This document shows, in pieces, positions 12,985 to 24,061 of a stretch of DNA of 64,000 nucleotides. The stretch is from NCBI GenBank assembly GCA_035578905.1, contig JAQJVL010000111.1:1482607-1546606 (forward strand). Direction: 5' to 3'. This DNA is from Stictocephala bisonia. Taxonomy: Eukaryota; Arthropoda; Insecta; Hemiptera; Membracidae. The notes beneath the pieces were generated by a model. The model was given only the letters and a program-made list of their open reading frames with translations, made no database searches and was not told the origin of the DNA. The number at the start of each line of letters is the position of its first letter. Position 1 is the stretch's first letter. A program made the position numbers and the translations under genes.

Positions 12985-13466
12985 AGTTTGGTAGCTGAGT
13001 GAAACTATAACCGCGTGATTAATGCTGAGGTACCACAAATCTCTCGGCAATTAGACATTGTCTGGGCCGCGTGAAATTGGTTCGCAGTGTCTCCTGTTGG
13101 GTCCACTTGAAGGCTGGGGTCACTCAGCAACCCCCGATCACTAGATCAAAAGTTGGGTAGCTGAGTGGAACTATAACAGCGAGATTAATGCTGAGGTACT
13201 ACAAATCTTTCGGCAATTAGACATTGTCTGGGCCGCGTGAAATTGGTTCGCAGTGTCTCCTGTTGGGTCCACTTGAAGGCTGGGGTCACTCAGCAACCCC
13301 CGATCACTAGATCAGAAGTTGGGTAGCTGAGTGGAACTATAACAGCGAGATTAATGCTGAGGTACTACAAATCTCTCGGCAATTAGACATTGTCTGAGGC
13401 CGCGTGAAATTGGTTCGCAGTGTCTCCTGTTGGGTCCAGTTGAAGGCTGGGGTCACTTAGCAACCC
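12985..13466. repeat. 166 bp direct repeat, 2.9 copies, of complex sequence
   Basis: GTAGCTGAGTG recurs at 12991, 13157 and 13323, giving an exact 166 bp period. Copies differ by only a few bases; the third has a 1 bp insertion in its GGCCGCG region. The unit is unlike the simple minisatellites here: it is not low-complexity and holds GATTAATGCT and GCAATTAGACATTG homeodomain-type cores. It may be a tandemly duplicated regulatory module or simply a young minisatellite. Confidence 0.93.
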
Positions 13467-14214
13467 ATTGACTATGTGTACAGAAGAAGAAAATGTTTGT
13501 TGTTGGGCCTTACAACAATTCAATAAATGAATTCGGAAAAGGTACCTTTTGCCCAGAAGTTTGAATTCAAAATAATGCCAACTTCAATAATTGGATTTTT
13601 TCAAAAGAAGATTTATTTTTCCCAACTATTTAACCAGAGCCAAGTGAATTAAGTGGTTCACTTGAATTTTATACTTAAACTTCAATTAGACACCATTTAA
13701 TAGAATAAAACTTTATTTATTGATACTTAATGACAATATCATTAATATTACCCACTTATCTCACATTAAAATAAACGAAAACAAAAATACATAAGCATAA
13801 TAAACACAGTGCATAAATAATAATATTAAAAGTAATGCATACAGAAATAAAGTTTAATCCTCCAGACAAAGTTTGATTGGCGGAATTCATTTTTAACTTA
13901 CACGCTTCTATAACAATAGTTAACAGATAAAATCAAATAAAAACAAAAATTATCCAAATCCCTATATAATAGCTAAAAAAAAAAAGTGTTACATTTAATA
14001 ACAAATTAATATATTAGATAAAATTCGTGAGTATGCCCAGAATAAACTAATTTTAAAAACAAAAATACACCAATATAATATAGTAACATAATATTACAAT
14101 ATATATTTTCGTAATAAACACATACCTCTACCATTGCAATTAATATAATAATGATAATAATAACTAAATGAGAACTGTATCAAACTAATGTAACGAAAAC
14201 GATTTTCAAACTAT
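13467..14214. other. AT-rich intronic sequence, nothing recognised
   Basis: Mostly A/T-rich with short A and TA runs. No coding or repeat structure is supportable. Confidence 0.5.
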
Positions 14215-14425
14215 TGTGTTAAATAACGTTGTTTCAACATTTTCTATAGTAAATAACCACTGGCGCAGCTTTCGGCTAAAGTGAGATTTAGTAATTACAT
14301 TTTTAATATGAAGTGGTAATTTATTATACATTTTAGCCGCAAGAAAACTGTAAGTTTATGTATTAGATGGTTTAGGTCCTATTATAAATTTTTTATTTAG
14401 CCTTAACTTAGTTTTATAGATTTAT
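14215..14425 (-). pseudogene. LINE (non-LTR retrotransposon) ORF2 C-terminal fragment
   Basis: On the minus strand one frame reads YSFLAAKMYNKLPLHIKN and then SHFSRKLRQWL. This is the conserved tail found at the C-terminus of jockey/CR1-type reverse transcriptase proteins, where a 'YNKLP' block is followed by a short basic helix ending in WL. An in-frame stop lies just before it, and upstream blocks of the reverse transcriptase are not seen in the flanking few hundred bases, so it is a 5'-truncated dead copy. The 3' end is not sharply defined. Confidence 0.75.
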
Positions 14426-17311
14426 TATACTAGTTTATGCTGAAAATTCCCACATAAACATTTAGTATGTGGTCATGAGTCATTACCGTAGGAATTTATT
14501 TATCTGATAATTTAAAGTATTTTGAAGTTGAAAAGGAAAATGTACATTATTATTTTATTAAAAAATTCTTTAAACATAAAAGCTATTAAACTATCTAGAT
14601 CTGTGTCCTATTAAATATAACTTAATAAGAAAGGTGATAATTTAAATAGTATATATAAGGATTGGAATTAAAGAGAAGCGAGATGTAAATGTTTGTTTCC
14701 CTTCCGTTCTCAAAGGCATGGCCCAAACAGTTTGTTAACTGTAACTGGTTTCGGTAAGCAACGTAATAGCCCCCCTCCCCCTAATGTTAACAACCACCCC
14801 AACACATGCTTCCAGCAATGTTGTTTTAAGACAATATCAAAAACGCTCCCATATTAGCAATTAAATTAAACAGTCGTTATTTCCTTTATACAGTGCCATT
14901 TAGTTGATTGCTCGAATTTGTGATCATTATTATATATATCTTATTTCTCAACTGACTTTTCCGTTTTTACATTCCATAGTGACAGTACTCTACATATATC
15001 ACACACCAGTCTACAAATGCCTCTCCTTTCCGGCCACTGGGCCTCAGTTTCGCACACCGACGACGCAACGTGACAAATTTGCAAATTAAACGCGGTGTTG
15101 TTTTAATTAGATATAATTGAGGTAGATGGTAGATACGACTTCCTTCCTTCATGACGGACTGATAACTAGTTTCCTTTCGCCACGCCAACGACACCGAGCA
15201 GGTGAACACCAGGGTACGTGAGGGCGACCCCTGGCGGCGACTGATGAATGTGATAATACGGACTAGTTACTCTTGCTGACACTATATTATCTCTTACTTA
15301 TACGTTATGTTTAAATATGATCGAGTAATGGTATTATTAAGTACAGAAACGTAATACTAAGTCGGTTGGTCAATCTTCGGTACGGTTCGACTGCGATAAG
15401 GCACCGCACATCTTGTATGCCTGAGGTTTAGGGTAGCTGGCTACTATGGTCTACCTACACCATCACGGCGGGGTGGCGATATGACTGACTGTCTTGGAAC
15501 TGCTGTGCTCTGACTGGTCCAGCGCTGTACAACTCTCCTCGAGCCGCTATCTACAGCCGTGATCTATTGCGTTTCTGTTCTTATAATTTTGTAATCAACC
15601 GCTAAAAAAAGTTAAAGATCGTCTTATTTTACCAGGTGAAGTTAGGCCTAAGAGACCCTCTCAAACACTTAACCTGGAAACCAACGGCTTAAGGGTGACT
15701 TCCGAACCACCACCAGTGACCGGGCAGGCGGGCTGCGTGCATGGACGAGATCGCTCAGACAGTTACCCATCCAAGGGACAGCCACGCTCGATGTTGTTTG
15801 ACTCCGTTGAACCCTCCGGTCAAGGCCACTGGCAACCGTTTGTGAGCTGAGTTGTTTATACGGCAAAGGTGATGAATGATGAACTCCCCCTCCGAGCTAC
15901 TTGACTACACAATGGTTATCATCAACATAGATTTGCTTTATGTTGCCTTAATGTGAGAATCAACGTAAGAGTAACATGACAGTTTATTTGGACACGCTTC
16001 ATGATCTTCACGTATTGAATAAGGACTATGGTGTTGAGTAAAAAAAATCATAAGACATTCATTACCATTCATTACATGTTGTGATTCTACAAAAAGTGGA
16101 AGTATGAAAGTCATTTGATTGCGTCATTTGGTTACTCAAGGCTGTTAAGGGTCGGAGAATTTCTTAAAAGCGGTTGATTTTTTTAAACATTATAAGAGAT
16201 TTTGACAAGGTTTGTGAGTTTCTGTCGTCCTCAAGTGTATTTATCCAACACCAGATACCGCGGACTAACCTAGAAGGAGCTAATTGCTTGTACATCTCTT
16301 AAGTGAAAATATGGGCGTGGAATACCATGGATAGATAGAGATATCTTTGAAGACATAATCCTAATGATCATCATTCCGATGACTATATAAAAAGATAACA
16401 TTCTCTCCAATTTAACTAACCCTGATAGGTTAAATTAAAATTATTGAACTCATCCACAATCGTCTCCAAACAGCTGATTTACAATACTGCCAACAATGAG
16501 GCAAAAATGTTATGTGATTTATCTTCTATGTATTTAGTGTTCTCGAAGAAAAACCAATTGCGTTTATGTATGGTAAAGTTTTTCTCATGTCACATGAATT
16601 AAACTAAAAGAGTGCAGTTAACGCATTTATAAGGAACGCAAATAATAAGATATTTTTTAATGAAAAGACGTCGAAAATTAAAATAAAAATCCAACAACAA
16701 TTGAGAAATGAATAATTGTTGTGCATTGAAAATATCCCTAGAAATATCCTTATAGGCCTGCCATTAATACATGTGCACATTGGCAGACCTAATGAGCCGT
16801 AGCACTAATTTGTTATTCCTAATTGATCTAACTTGTCATAGTAAAACACGCCTGGCCTTGCACACGCGCGTGCACTCGCAGCCCTCGACAGGCTGGTGAA
16901 CACGAGAGTTGGTGTAGTAAGCTACTCTCGGCGAGGCAGGAGCTGTTCTCTGGCGTACATGCCTAACTACACATTGCAGGCGCTGTTGGCCGTGGGTGCA
17001 GCTATAAATAGTTATACTTATTAATATTATGTTTTTAAATCTATACATTAAAATTACTATTTTATATCACAATAAATTCAACCAAGATTTTATTGTCAAA
17101 TTAGCATCTTGGCAGAAACAGCGATATTGCCTAGACTCAAAGTTAGACATCTCAAAAATCACAATAATTAACATTCATTTGAAACACTACGAACTAAATA
17201 AATAAAAATCATCCAAACTTTGATAATTTCAAAAGTATAACATAAATTTTCAACACAAATATGTATTTGCTTGACGATAAAAATTGGTTTATAACTTAAG
17301 ACTTAACTAAA

Positions 17312-17315
<4 letters not shown>
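14426..17315. other. intronic sequence with less AT-rich islands
   Basis: No gene is recognised. Less AT-rich islands at ~14990-15240, ~15380-15560, ~15640-15900 and ~16840-17010 hold short open frames with no family resemblance. A TATAAATA stands at ~17003 without a recognisable transcript beside it. The remainder is AT-rich. Confidence 0.45.

Positions 17316-17379
<64 letters not shown>
17316..17379. repeat. (AT)n microsatellite
   Basis: Uninterrupted TA dinucleotides for about 64 bp, ending ~25 bp before the left end of the mariner-like element. Confidence 0.97.
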
Positions 17380-17381
<2 letters not shown>

Positions 17382-18343
17382 ATTAAATAGTAATTTCGTC
17401 ATTATGCACGATGATTCGTGACGTTCTCCCCATACTTCAACAACACATTCTATTATCAAAAATTAAGAAAAAATTTTATATAAACATATGTCCGAAAACT
17501 CTTCGGTAGCGAATTACAGCCAGTCAAACATTTCGGTAAGAATCATGGATAAAGAGTGAAACAGCATTGTACACAACTTATGGGAAGATAAATTCGGACG
17601 GAAATATCATTATTTCTAATGTAATTTGACATGAAAAACTAAAGAAATAAGTTTCTAAACTGTACCTTTAATAGTTTTTAAGCAATTTGGGATTAAATGT
17701 AAGATATTGGGATATGAAACTCAGTTTTTTACTTTTAGTGTACAATAACTTTGTTAAAAGGGTAATAAAGTCATACAAATTTTATACATAATTTGTACAG
17801 AATTTTATTCTGAAAAGATTGATGTACCCTAAGTAAAAACAACACATAAATAAGTACAAAAGCTTGACTGTTTTAGTATAATACATAAGTACTTGCAAGG
17901 AAAGCATTAAATGAAGATAATAAAATCGTAATGTTTGTGTCCAATACATAAATTATTTTTTATTATTAATTATTATTAAAGTAACAAAGTATAAAGGAAT
18001 AAATAACATTTAAACAAATAAATAATTCATTTTCCATTATTTAATATAATGTGTCATATTTTTTTACTTCTTAAGTTGGCAACACTTAATCTACAGCTGA
18101 TAACAATGATTTTCTAATTGTCATTTCTGATTTGTGTTTTAGTAGTAATTGCAAGGTATAAACACATGACGTCTTTCTAGACGAATAGGAGTTTCACAAA
18201 CATTAGTGAGGAGGTCACTTCAAAATTGAAATGAATTTTACCTATTTCATAAACAAAATGGCCAACATCTAGAACCAGAGGATGGTCCACTTTGTTTGGA
18301 GTTTGGTAATTTTTAAATACTAATCAATAACTCTACAAGCGTA

Positions 18344-18840
18344 TTTTATTTACGGATCAGGCCAATTTACGAGAGATAGTGTCAACAACTTGCTTGACGA
18401 GCATTTACGGGCAGAGCAAAATCCTCATGAGGTAGAGGAACAGATATTTCAACTCCGATTTAGTGGCAATTTTTGATGTGTTGTTTTACACATTCAGCTA
18501 ACGGGTCCGTTAACATTTCCTGGCCGTCTAAATGCTGAATTTTATTTACACTTCCTCCAAGAAGAGTTTCCTCAGCTGTTCGGGGATGTTCCTTTGCATG
18601 TTAAACGGAACTTTAACTTCCAGCTTGATGGAGCACCACACCACTTTTCACGAGCCCTTAACTCATTAAAAAATTAGTTGGTCGTGGAGGGCTGTAAACC
18701 TTGATCACCAATATCGCCAGGTATATCTCCATTGGATTATTGTGTCTGGGGGTGGATGGAAGACAAGTGTTAATTCTCTGGAAGAATTAATTGCCCTTAC
18801 TATGGATTCGCGTACACATTTAAAGGGGTAGTAAATGAAG
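18344..18840 (+). pseudogene. Tc1/mariner-superfamily transposase, degenerate
   Basis: The interior of the long-TIR element encodes recognisable blocks of a DDD/DDE transposase. LFTDQANL (18350s) carries the first catalytic D, seen in the family as FTDE; after a frame change comes RDSVNNLLDEH. Next are LPGRL-like FPGRLNAEFYLHFLQEE, then FQLDGAPHHFSRAL with the second D. After two stops comes ISPGISPLDYCVWGW with the third D, about 35 residues after the second. That spacing suits a mariner-like DDxD enzyme. It has at least three in-frame stops plus a frameshift, and the N-terminal DNA-binding region is not recognisable. It is a dead copy. Confidence 0.85.
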
Positions 18841-19008
18841 GAAAGTGACACAAGCAATGCAGTGCACAAACGTGCTTTCAAATGTATTAATAATGATGGC
18901 CTTTATATGGGATATTTCTTATAAAAAGGTGTGTAAATTTAGACCAAACCAATAATTTTTCCGTTAAAATACTAAATTAAATTAAGCTTTTGTACTTATT
19001 TATGTGTT

Positions 19009-19222
19009 CTTCATGGATAGGCTTCCACGTTCGTCACTAACACTAACAAATTCTAGGTCTTCGGGGTTCGACCGCGTCAATTGGCTATGTACAAACATTG
19101 CCGACGTTTCGGCCACATTGCAGTAGGCCATCCTCAGGGCGAGACGATCACAGTCAAATTCTGTGACTGTGATCGTCTCGCCCTGAGGATGGCCTACTGC
19201 AATGTGGCCGAAACGTCGACAA
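19009..19222 (+). mobile_element. Penelope-like element fragment with hammerhead-ribozyme boxes and inverted tail
   Basis: This 214 bp insertion is flanked by a perfect 12 bp target-site duplication, TATTTATGTGTT (18997-19008 and 19223-19234), and interrupts the right inverted repeat of the mariner-like element. It ends in a hairpin with 60 bp arms (19097-19156 and 19164-19223, one mismatch, 7 nt loop). Each arm carries CTGAGGA, a GGCC...GGCC stem and GAAAC-GTC, which match the hammerhead core CUGANGA and GAAA boxes. Penelope-like elements are known to carry such ribozymes, to leave 10-15 bp duplications and to have inverted tails. Confidence 0.72.
19184..19217 (+). ncRNA. hammerhead ribozyme motif (right arm; second copy on minus strand at 19100-19140)
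   Basis: On the plus strand CTGAGGA (19183-19189), GGCC (191-194 and 206-209 of the 19 kb block) forming stem II, GAAAC (19210-19214) and GTC (19215-19217) fall in hammerhead order. In the left arm, read on the minus strand, GCC before the core pairs with GGC after GTC, giving a short stem I; the right arm has GAC there, one mismatch. One extra U lies between core and stem II. Activity is uncertain. Confidence 0.6.
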
Positions 19223-19472
19223 TATTTATGTGTTGTTTTTTACTTAGCTTACATCAATCTTCTCAAAATCAAACTCTACAAATTATGTATGAAATTTGTA
19301 TAACTTTATTACTTTTTTAACAAAGTTATTGTACACCAAACGTAACAAAACGAAGTTTCTTGCCCAAATGTCTTCCATTTAACTCCAAATTACTTAAAAA
19401 CTATTAAAGATACAGTTCTGAAACCTATTTGTGTAGCTTTCTCATGTCAAATTACATTATAAATCATGATAC

Positions 19473-19830
19473 TGTGACGACGGGGCCCATTTCACGTCGT
19501 CTGTAAGGTGTTCGACCTGGACTTTGGCTTAGGGAGTGGGGAAACTGCTGCAGCACATGGAGGACGGCTGAGGAAGTAAGTCGGGAGTCGGAGTTGGAGT
19601 TGTTGTGTAGAGGTCGAGGGTGACGTGACGAGTGGATCGGTGGTTGATGGTGAACAATGTGCGTGCCACGTGGAGACCGGTGTGCGGGAGAGTAGTGAAA
19701 GAGGGTGGATAGAGTAAGACACATTATTGCTTACTGTTGTAAATTAAAGTTTTAGTTTATACCTGTAAGGTGTTAGATTATTCCGTATTGAGTTACAGAA
19801 CCCCCCCTCCCTACGTCGAATGGCGTAACA
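19473..19830 (+). mobile_element. solo LTR, 358 bp
   Basis: It starts TGTGACGACGG and ends GGCGTAACA (5'-TGT...ACA-3') and is flanked by ATAC/ATAT, a 4 bp target-site duplication with one change. The empty site is preserved in the opposite arm of the host element, where the reverse complement of ~17605-17625 reads ATGATATTTCCG without interruption. That dates the LTR after the mariner-like element. An ATTAAA at ~19742 suggests plus orientation. No internal retrotransposon sequence remains, so it arose by LTR-LTR recombination. Confidence 0.8.
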
Positions 19831-20067
19831 ATATTTCCGTCTGAATTTATCTTTCCATAAACTTACAAAAAAAAGTATGGAAAGATAAATTCAGATCAAC
19901 TGTGTACAATGCTGTTTCACTCTTTATCCATTATTCTTACCGAAATGTTTGGCTGTATTCACTAACGAAGCGTTTTCAGATCTATGTTTATGAAAAGTTT
20001 TTTCTTAATTTTTGTTAGTAGAATGTTCTGTTGAAATGGGGGAGAGAACGTCATGATTTACCCTGTA

Positions 20068-20865
20068 TATTATATAAAATAGTTTGATGAATCATTAAAT
20101 ACCAAATCTACACGAATACGTTTCAAATAAAGGAATAACTTGTAAAAAGTACGGCACAGGGAAAGATGTGTCTTCAAGATGTCATGAATGCAAAGCGGCA
20201 CTGCAGAATTGGCCAGAGGACACATCCTGCTTATGTGAAGAGGAGACGCGACGAACTGGGAAGGTTGTCGATCACACAGTGTGTAAAATTTAAAAGTGGC
20301 CCGTTTGTATTTTCTAGAAAATACTAGCTGTTCCGCAGAATAAATTCTAGAAGGTGGTGTATTTTATCTGTAGGACTTCGACCACGTCCACGTGAGACAC
20401 CGGCATATAACAATAGTATTAGCCCTCCCACCCACCCTATAGCAGTCTACTTGAAAAGGCGTAAGCCAATTAATTGAAAATGTATTTCGTCAGTTCAGGT
20501 TGCTTGGAATGTGCACCAGTAATACAACCCAAACATTAAGAGAGCTATAAAAAATTATCTTCTTAGATAAACAATTATAAATAATGAAATATTATTGAAA
20601 ATTGTACAATCAAGATTTTATTTTGTAATATTATTGAAGGACGAAAAAGAATAGAACTTAAACGTTGGCCTATATAACTGTTTCAGTAAACTGTTCAAGT
20701 ACTACATATCGCAGCAATTGAACGTTCATGTGCGATTTTATTAGGTACCGGTGGTTAGAAAGTATAATTGAACACCATTTTTTCTAGTTTATAAAATACG
20801 TATGAAAGGCAATAAAAGAAATATACCGGGTGTTCAAAAAGTCTGGAAACCCCTTAATATTTATT
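20068..20865. other. intronic sequence, nothing firmly recognised
   Basis: A short plus-strand frame at ~20140-20290 is rich in Cys (CHECK and CLCEEE spacing) but has no ATG or splice context and no family I can name. The rest is AT-rich. A CCGGGTGTTCAAAAAGTC motif at ~20826 resembles a DNA transposon end and directly precedes the foldback. Confidence 0.4.
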
Positions 20866-21378
20866 TTATTAATCAACACACAACAATGAAACTCTACGAT
20901 TACGTCTTCACTGTGGTTACTAACTTTATGGTCGTTTAAACTTCCTTTTTCGCTTTGGGGGAGACGCCCTGTGGAGGAAATCTGAAAAATATTAAATGTA
21001 AGCATATGTCCAGTTATATCTCATTTTAAAGGTCATTGTTAGAGGAACACATTGCTGCAACCTCGACTAAAAAAGGACTATTTGTTTGCAAATGTGGTTT
21101 GCATCCTCTCAAAGTTCCAATGAGGGCAAACTTTTATTTCCAACTTTCGTTATTTCCAAACGAATATGCCTTTTTCAGTCGAGCTTGCGGCAATGTGTTC
21201 CTCTAACAATGACCTTTAAAATGAGATATAACTGGACATATGCTTACATTTAATATTTTTCAGATTTCCTCCACAGGGCGTCTCCCCCAAAGCGAAAAAG
21301 GAAGTTTAAACGACCATAAAGTTAGTAACCACAGTGAGGACGTAATCGTAGAGTTTCATTGTTGTGTGTTTATTAATA
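20866..21378. mobile_element. foldback element with ~220 bp inverted arms
   Basis: The left arm (~20866-21090) is repeated in reverse complement at ~21155-21378 with few mismatches, around a spacer of ~65 bp. Matching landmarks are GGAGACGCCCTGTGGAGG at the left and CCTCCACAGGGCGTCTCC at the right. The innermost parts are more diverged. No coding potential is seen. It is either a MITE or foldback transposon, or an inverted duplication of a single terminal arm. Confidence 0.85.
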
Positions 21379-22461
21379 TTATATAGTAAAATATTAAGTG
21401 TAACAGTTAGTATTTAGCAACCGATACCCTAACTTATACATTTGTACATTTACCAATTTTTTTCCCAATCCTTCTTAGGGATAAAATCCATAAAGTTCAT
21501 AAAATCCATCACCTATTCACTCTACATCTACAAAATGCTATAGGCCCTCATCCTATTGTGGAATATACTAATTATGGCAACATCAAACATAAAACAATTC
21601 AGTGACGTCATCTTTTTTGTTACAGTCAATCACTCTGTTTTAATTTCTTTTGGAATAATGTCCTACCTTTGCATTCATGACATTTAGATTTCTTCTGTAG
21701 ATAAAAGCTGGGAAATGAACAGAGTGAACAGTCGCGTTCTCCTAAGCAGTACTCTCGGTTGCACCATCAGTTTAGTTTTTGTGTCACAATTCCATAAACT
21801 CTGTTAGACGTGACCAGATTCTAGGCGATCGAGGGCCAGGTTACCAAAGCGGATGTGAAATCGTCGTTCCTGGAACGTTAAATGACGCATTACCATTCTC
21901 TGATGGATCAATAGTCCGGACCTGGAGTGGGCCATAATTCTCAACTCCTTACCTGAACGAAATTGTCTTTGTGCAACGTAAGGCATTTTATAAGCTGCAA
22001 ACTAGAATTTTGAGCTCGTGCGAATCTCATCAGTATTCTAAGTTAGCTATGGCAGTAACTGGAACTTCCATCGGTCTGTGCTTTTGGATCCCATATAAGT
22101 TCTAATAGGGAAATATTAATCCTCTGTTTAAAGTTTTTATCATCAATGTTAGAATTTGTAAGTACAGTAATTACAGATATTTCCCATTGTTTGCTGGCAT
22201 TATATAACTTATTAATACAGCATTTTTGTTTCTGAAATCTTAATTACATCTCCAGATAAGGCAAAAGAATATAGAGCTTCAACATTTAATTTGCATTGCA
22301 TTTGGAATTCAGTGATTACGTAAAAACATTTAAAAAAATTATAAATAAAATCAAAATGAATAGCTAACTAAGAGTAAAGTGCAGTGGTAACAACGATGAG
22401 GCCGTGAGTTGTGACTGTATAAAAGTGTAATGAACTGTAATAAAGAGATAGAAATCCTTAG
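21379..22461. other. AT-rich intronic sequence, nothing recognised
   Basis: Short open frames near 21804-21986 show no domain. No repeat structure is seen. Confidence 0.45.
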
Positions 22462-22595
22462 GGATCAAACTACTCTAGAGATCAAACTACTCTAGAGATC
22501 AAACTACTCTAGAGATTAAACTACTCTAGAGATCAAACTACTCTAGAGATCAAACTACTCTAGAGATCAAACTACTCTAGAGATCAAACTACTCT
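22462..22595. repeat. 17 bp minisatellite, ~8 copies
   Basis: The unit is GATCAAACTACTCTAGA, nearly invariant (one C to T change, giving GATTAAAC). Each unit contributes a CTCTAGAG palindrome. Confidence 0.95.
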
Positions 22596-24061
22596 TTACA
22601 AATAACGTTTATTCCTTGATGTATCAACGGGATTCATGGACTCATCGATGGTCGCTATCCATACATCACTGAAAGGCAGAGTAGCGGAAACTCGGTTCTT
22701 CCTGAAGATTGCCAGTAGTAACGACACTACCTACACAGTCCATCCTGCGGTAGCTCGTATCAATGGGGCCATTTCCTGCGATAGTTAATGGGTGGTCAGT
22801 GTCTGTCTCTGGAGCCAGCCGCCTAGAACGCCCTAATGGTAACGACGGGATGTGACACAAAGCCGATTGGATTTAATTTGCACTCGCGTGTTCCTGTCAC
22901 ATGCTCAAGACTTGCTGAGACCGATTTGAAAATAAAAACACACTTGAGTCCTGATCGATCAATAAACGCGAAATCGCCTGCAAGAGAGAGTATTAAGTCT
23001 TTCAATCAAATACCACAGGAGTAATTTTGCTGGAATAAAGATTACTTGTACCCGAATTTCAGTGTTTGGCAGTTTGATCTTGATAGAAATTGCACTCACT
23101 GAGTATCACCTTAGTGAGTATAGTCATAGTAGGCTACTCAACTGCGTGTATTAAGTTGTATTCCTCTAGTTTTAGTACAGTCAGAAAGCTGCTCGTTACT
23201 CCTGATCTAGTAAACGCCAATTCTTCTGTTCATCCATTCGTCCATCATCCATCCTTACCACCAAGACAAGACAACGTTCACAATTACTCTGATGCCGGTG
23301 AATGATGTTCAGGCAAACTCATTTTCTTAACTATAACTGTTAGAACTACATTACAAATGTCTGCTTATAGAAGACCAGAGTCTACAATAAAATAATCAGA
23401 TCTACTAAATAATCGCAACAATGAAATAAGGGTGAATGTCTAGGATCTAAGCAAATGAGTGTAAATGATCCAGTTAAGTCTTTGTCACTAATTCAGATTA
23501 ACTGTTCCTTGAAAGGACCGTTTATTAATAATTCAATCAAAAGCTAAACCGGAAATAGGAATCACATAGAATTTGTATGGTTTTGGGCTAACTGACAAGT
23601 CTTATACTCAGATACTGTCCCTGCACAATTCAGACTACAGTAGCTATCACCCAACACGGACACCCGAGACATATCTTGTAATAATACCCTGATGGCAACA
23701 ATTGAGCCGGGCGCCAAGTTTACCATAAATACACTGAAAATAGAACTTATCACTTACAATATCAACATTACTTTCCCAAATAGCTGAGTACAACACTACG
23801 TCTTGGTGTCGTTTTTCCTCAACAATAGTCCCAACACAAATATGGCTCTTCACTGAAAGACATAACTAATCTCGTTGGTTCGTATACAGGATGACGATAT
23901 CAATGATAACACAAACATTATAATTTTGTTTGGACACATCTCATCGAAGGATTTAAATGTTTAAGATTTTTAACATTTTGAAATATGTTGAACAGTTTTT
24001 AATAACAAAATTATGTAAACATATTAAAATATGACCCCATCATGGAGTTTTACCAACAATC
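22596..24061. other. intronic sequence, nothing recognised
   Basis: This is moderately complex sequence at 22620-22990. Overlapping short frames occur on both strands, none with a recognisable family or splice signals. Confidence 0.4.

Larger units (their letters stand above)
17404..20067 (+). mobile_element. mariner-like DNA transposon with ~460 bp terminal inverted repeats, nested insertions
   Basis: The left terminal inverted repeat (17404-~17866) matches the reverse complement of ~18983-20067, for example GTGACGTTCTCCCC at the left and the mirrored GGGGGAGAGAACGTCATG at the right. Both arms share the segment CATTTCGGTAAGAAT. The interior carries a broken transposase (18344-18840). The right arm was later split by a Penelope-like fragment (19009-19222) and by a solo LTR (19473-19830), and carries a small local hairpin at ~19844-19895. 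Arm divergence and transposase stops show that it is immobile. Confidence 0.88.
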
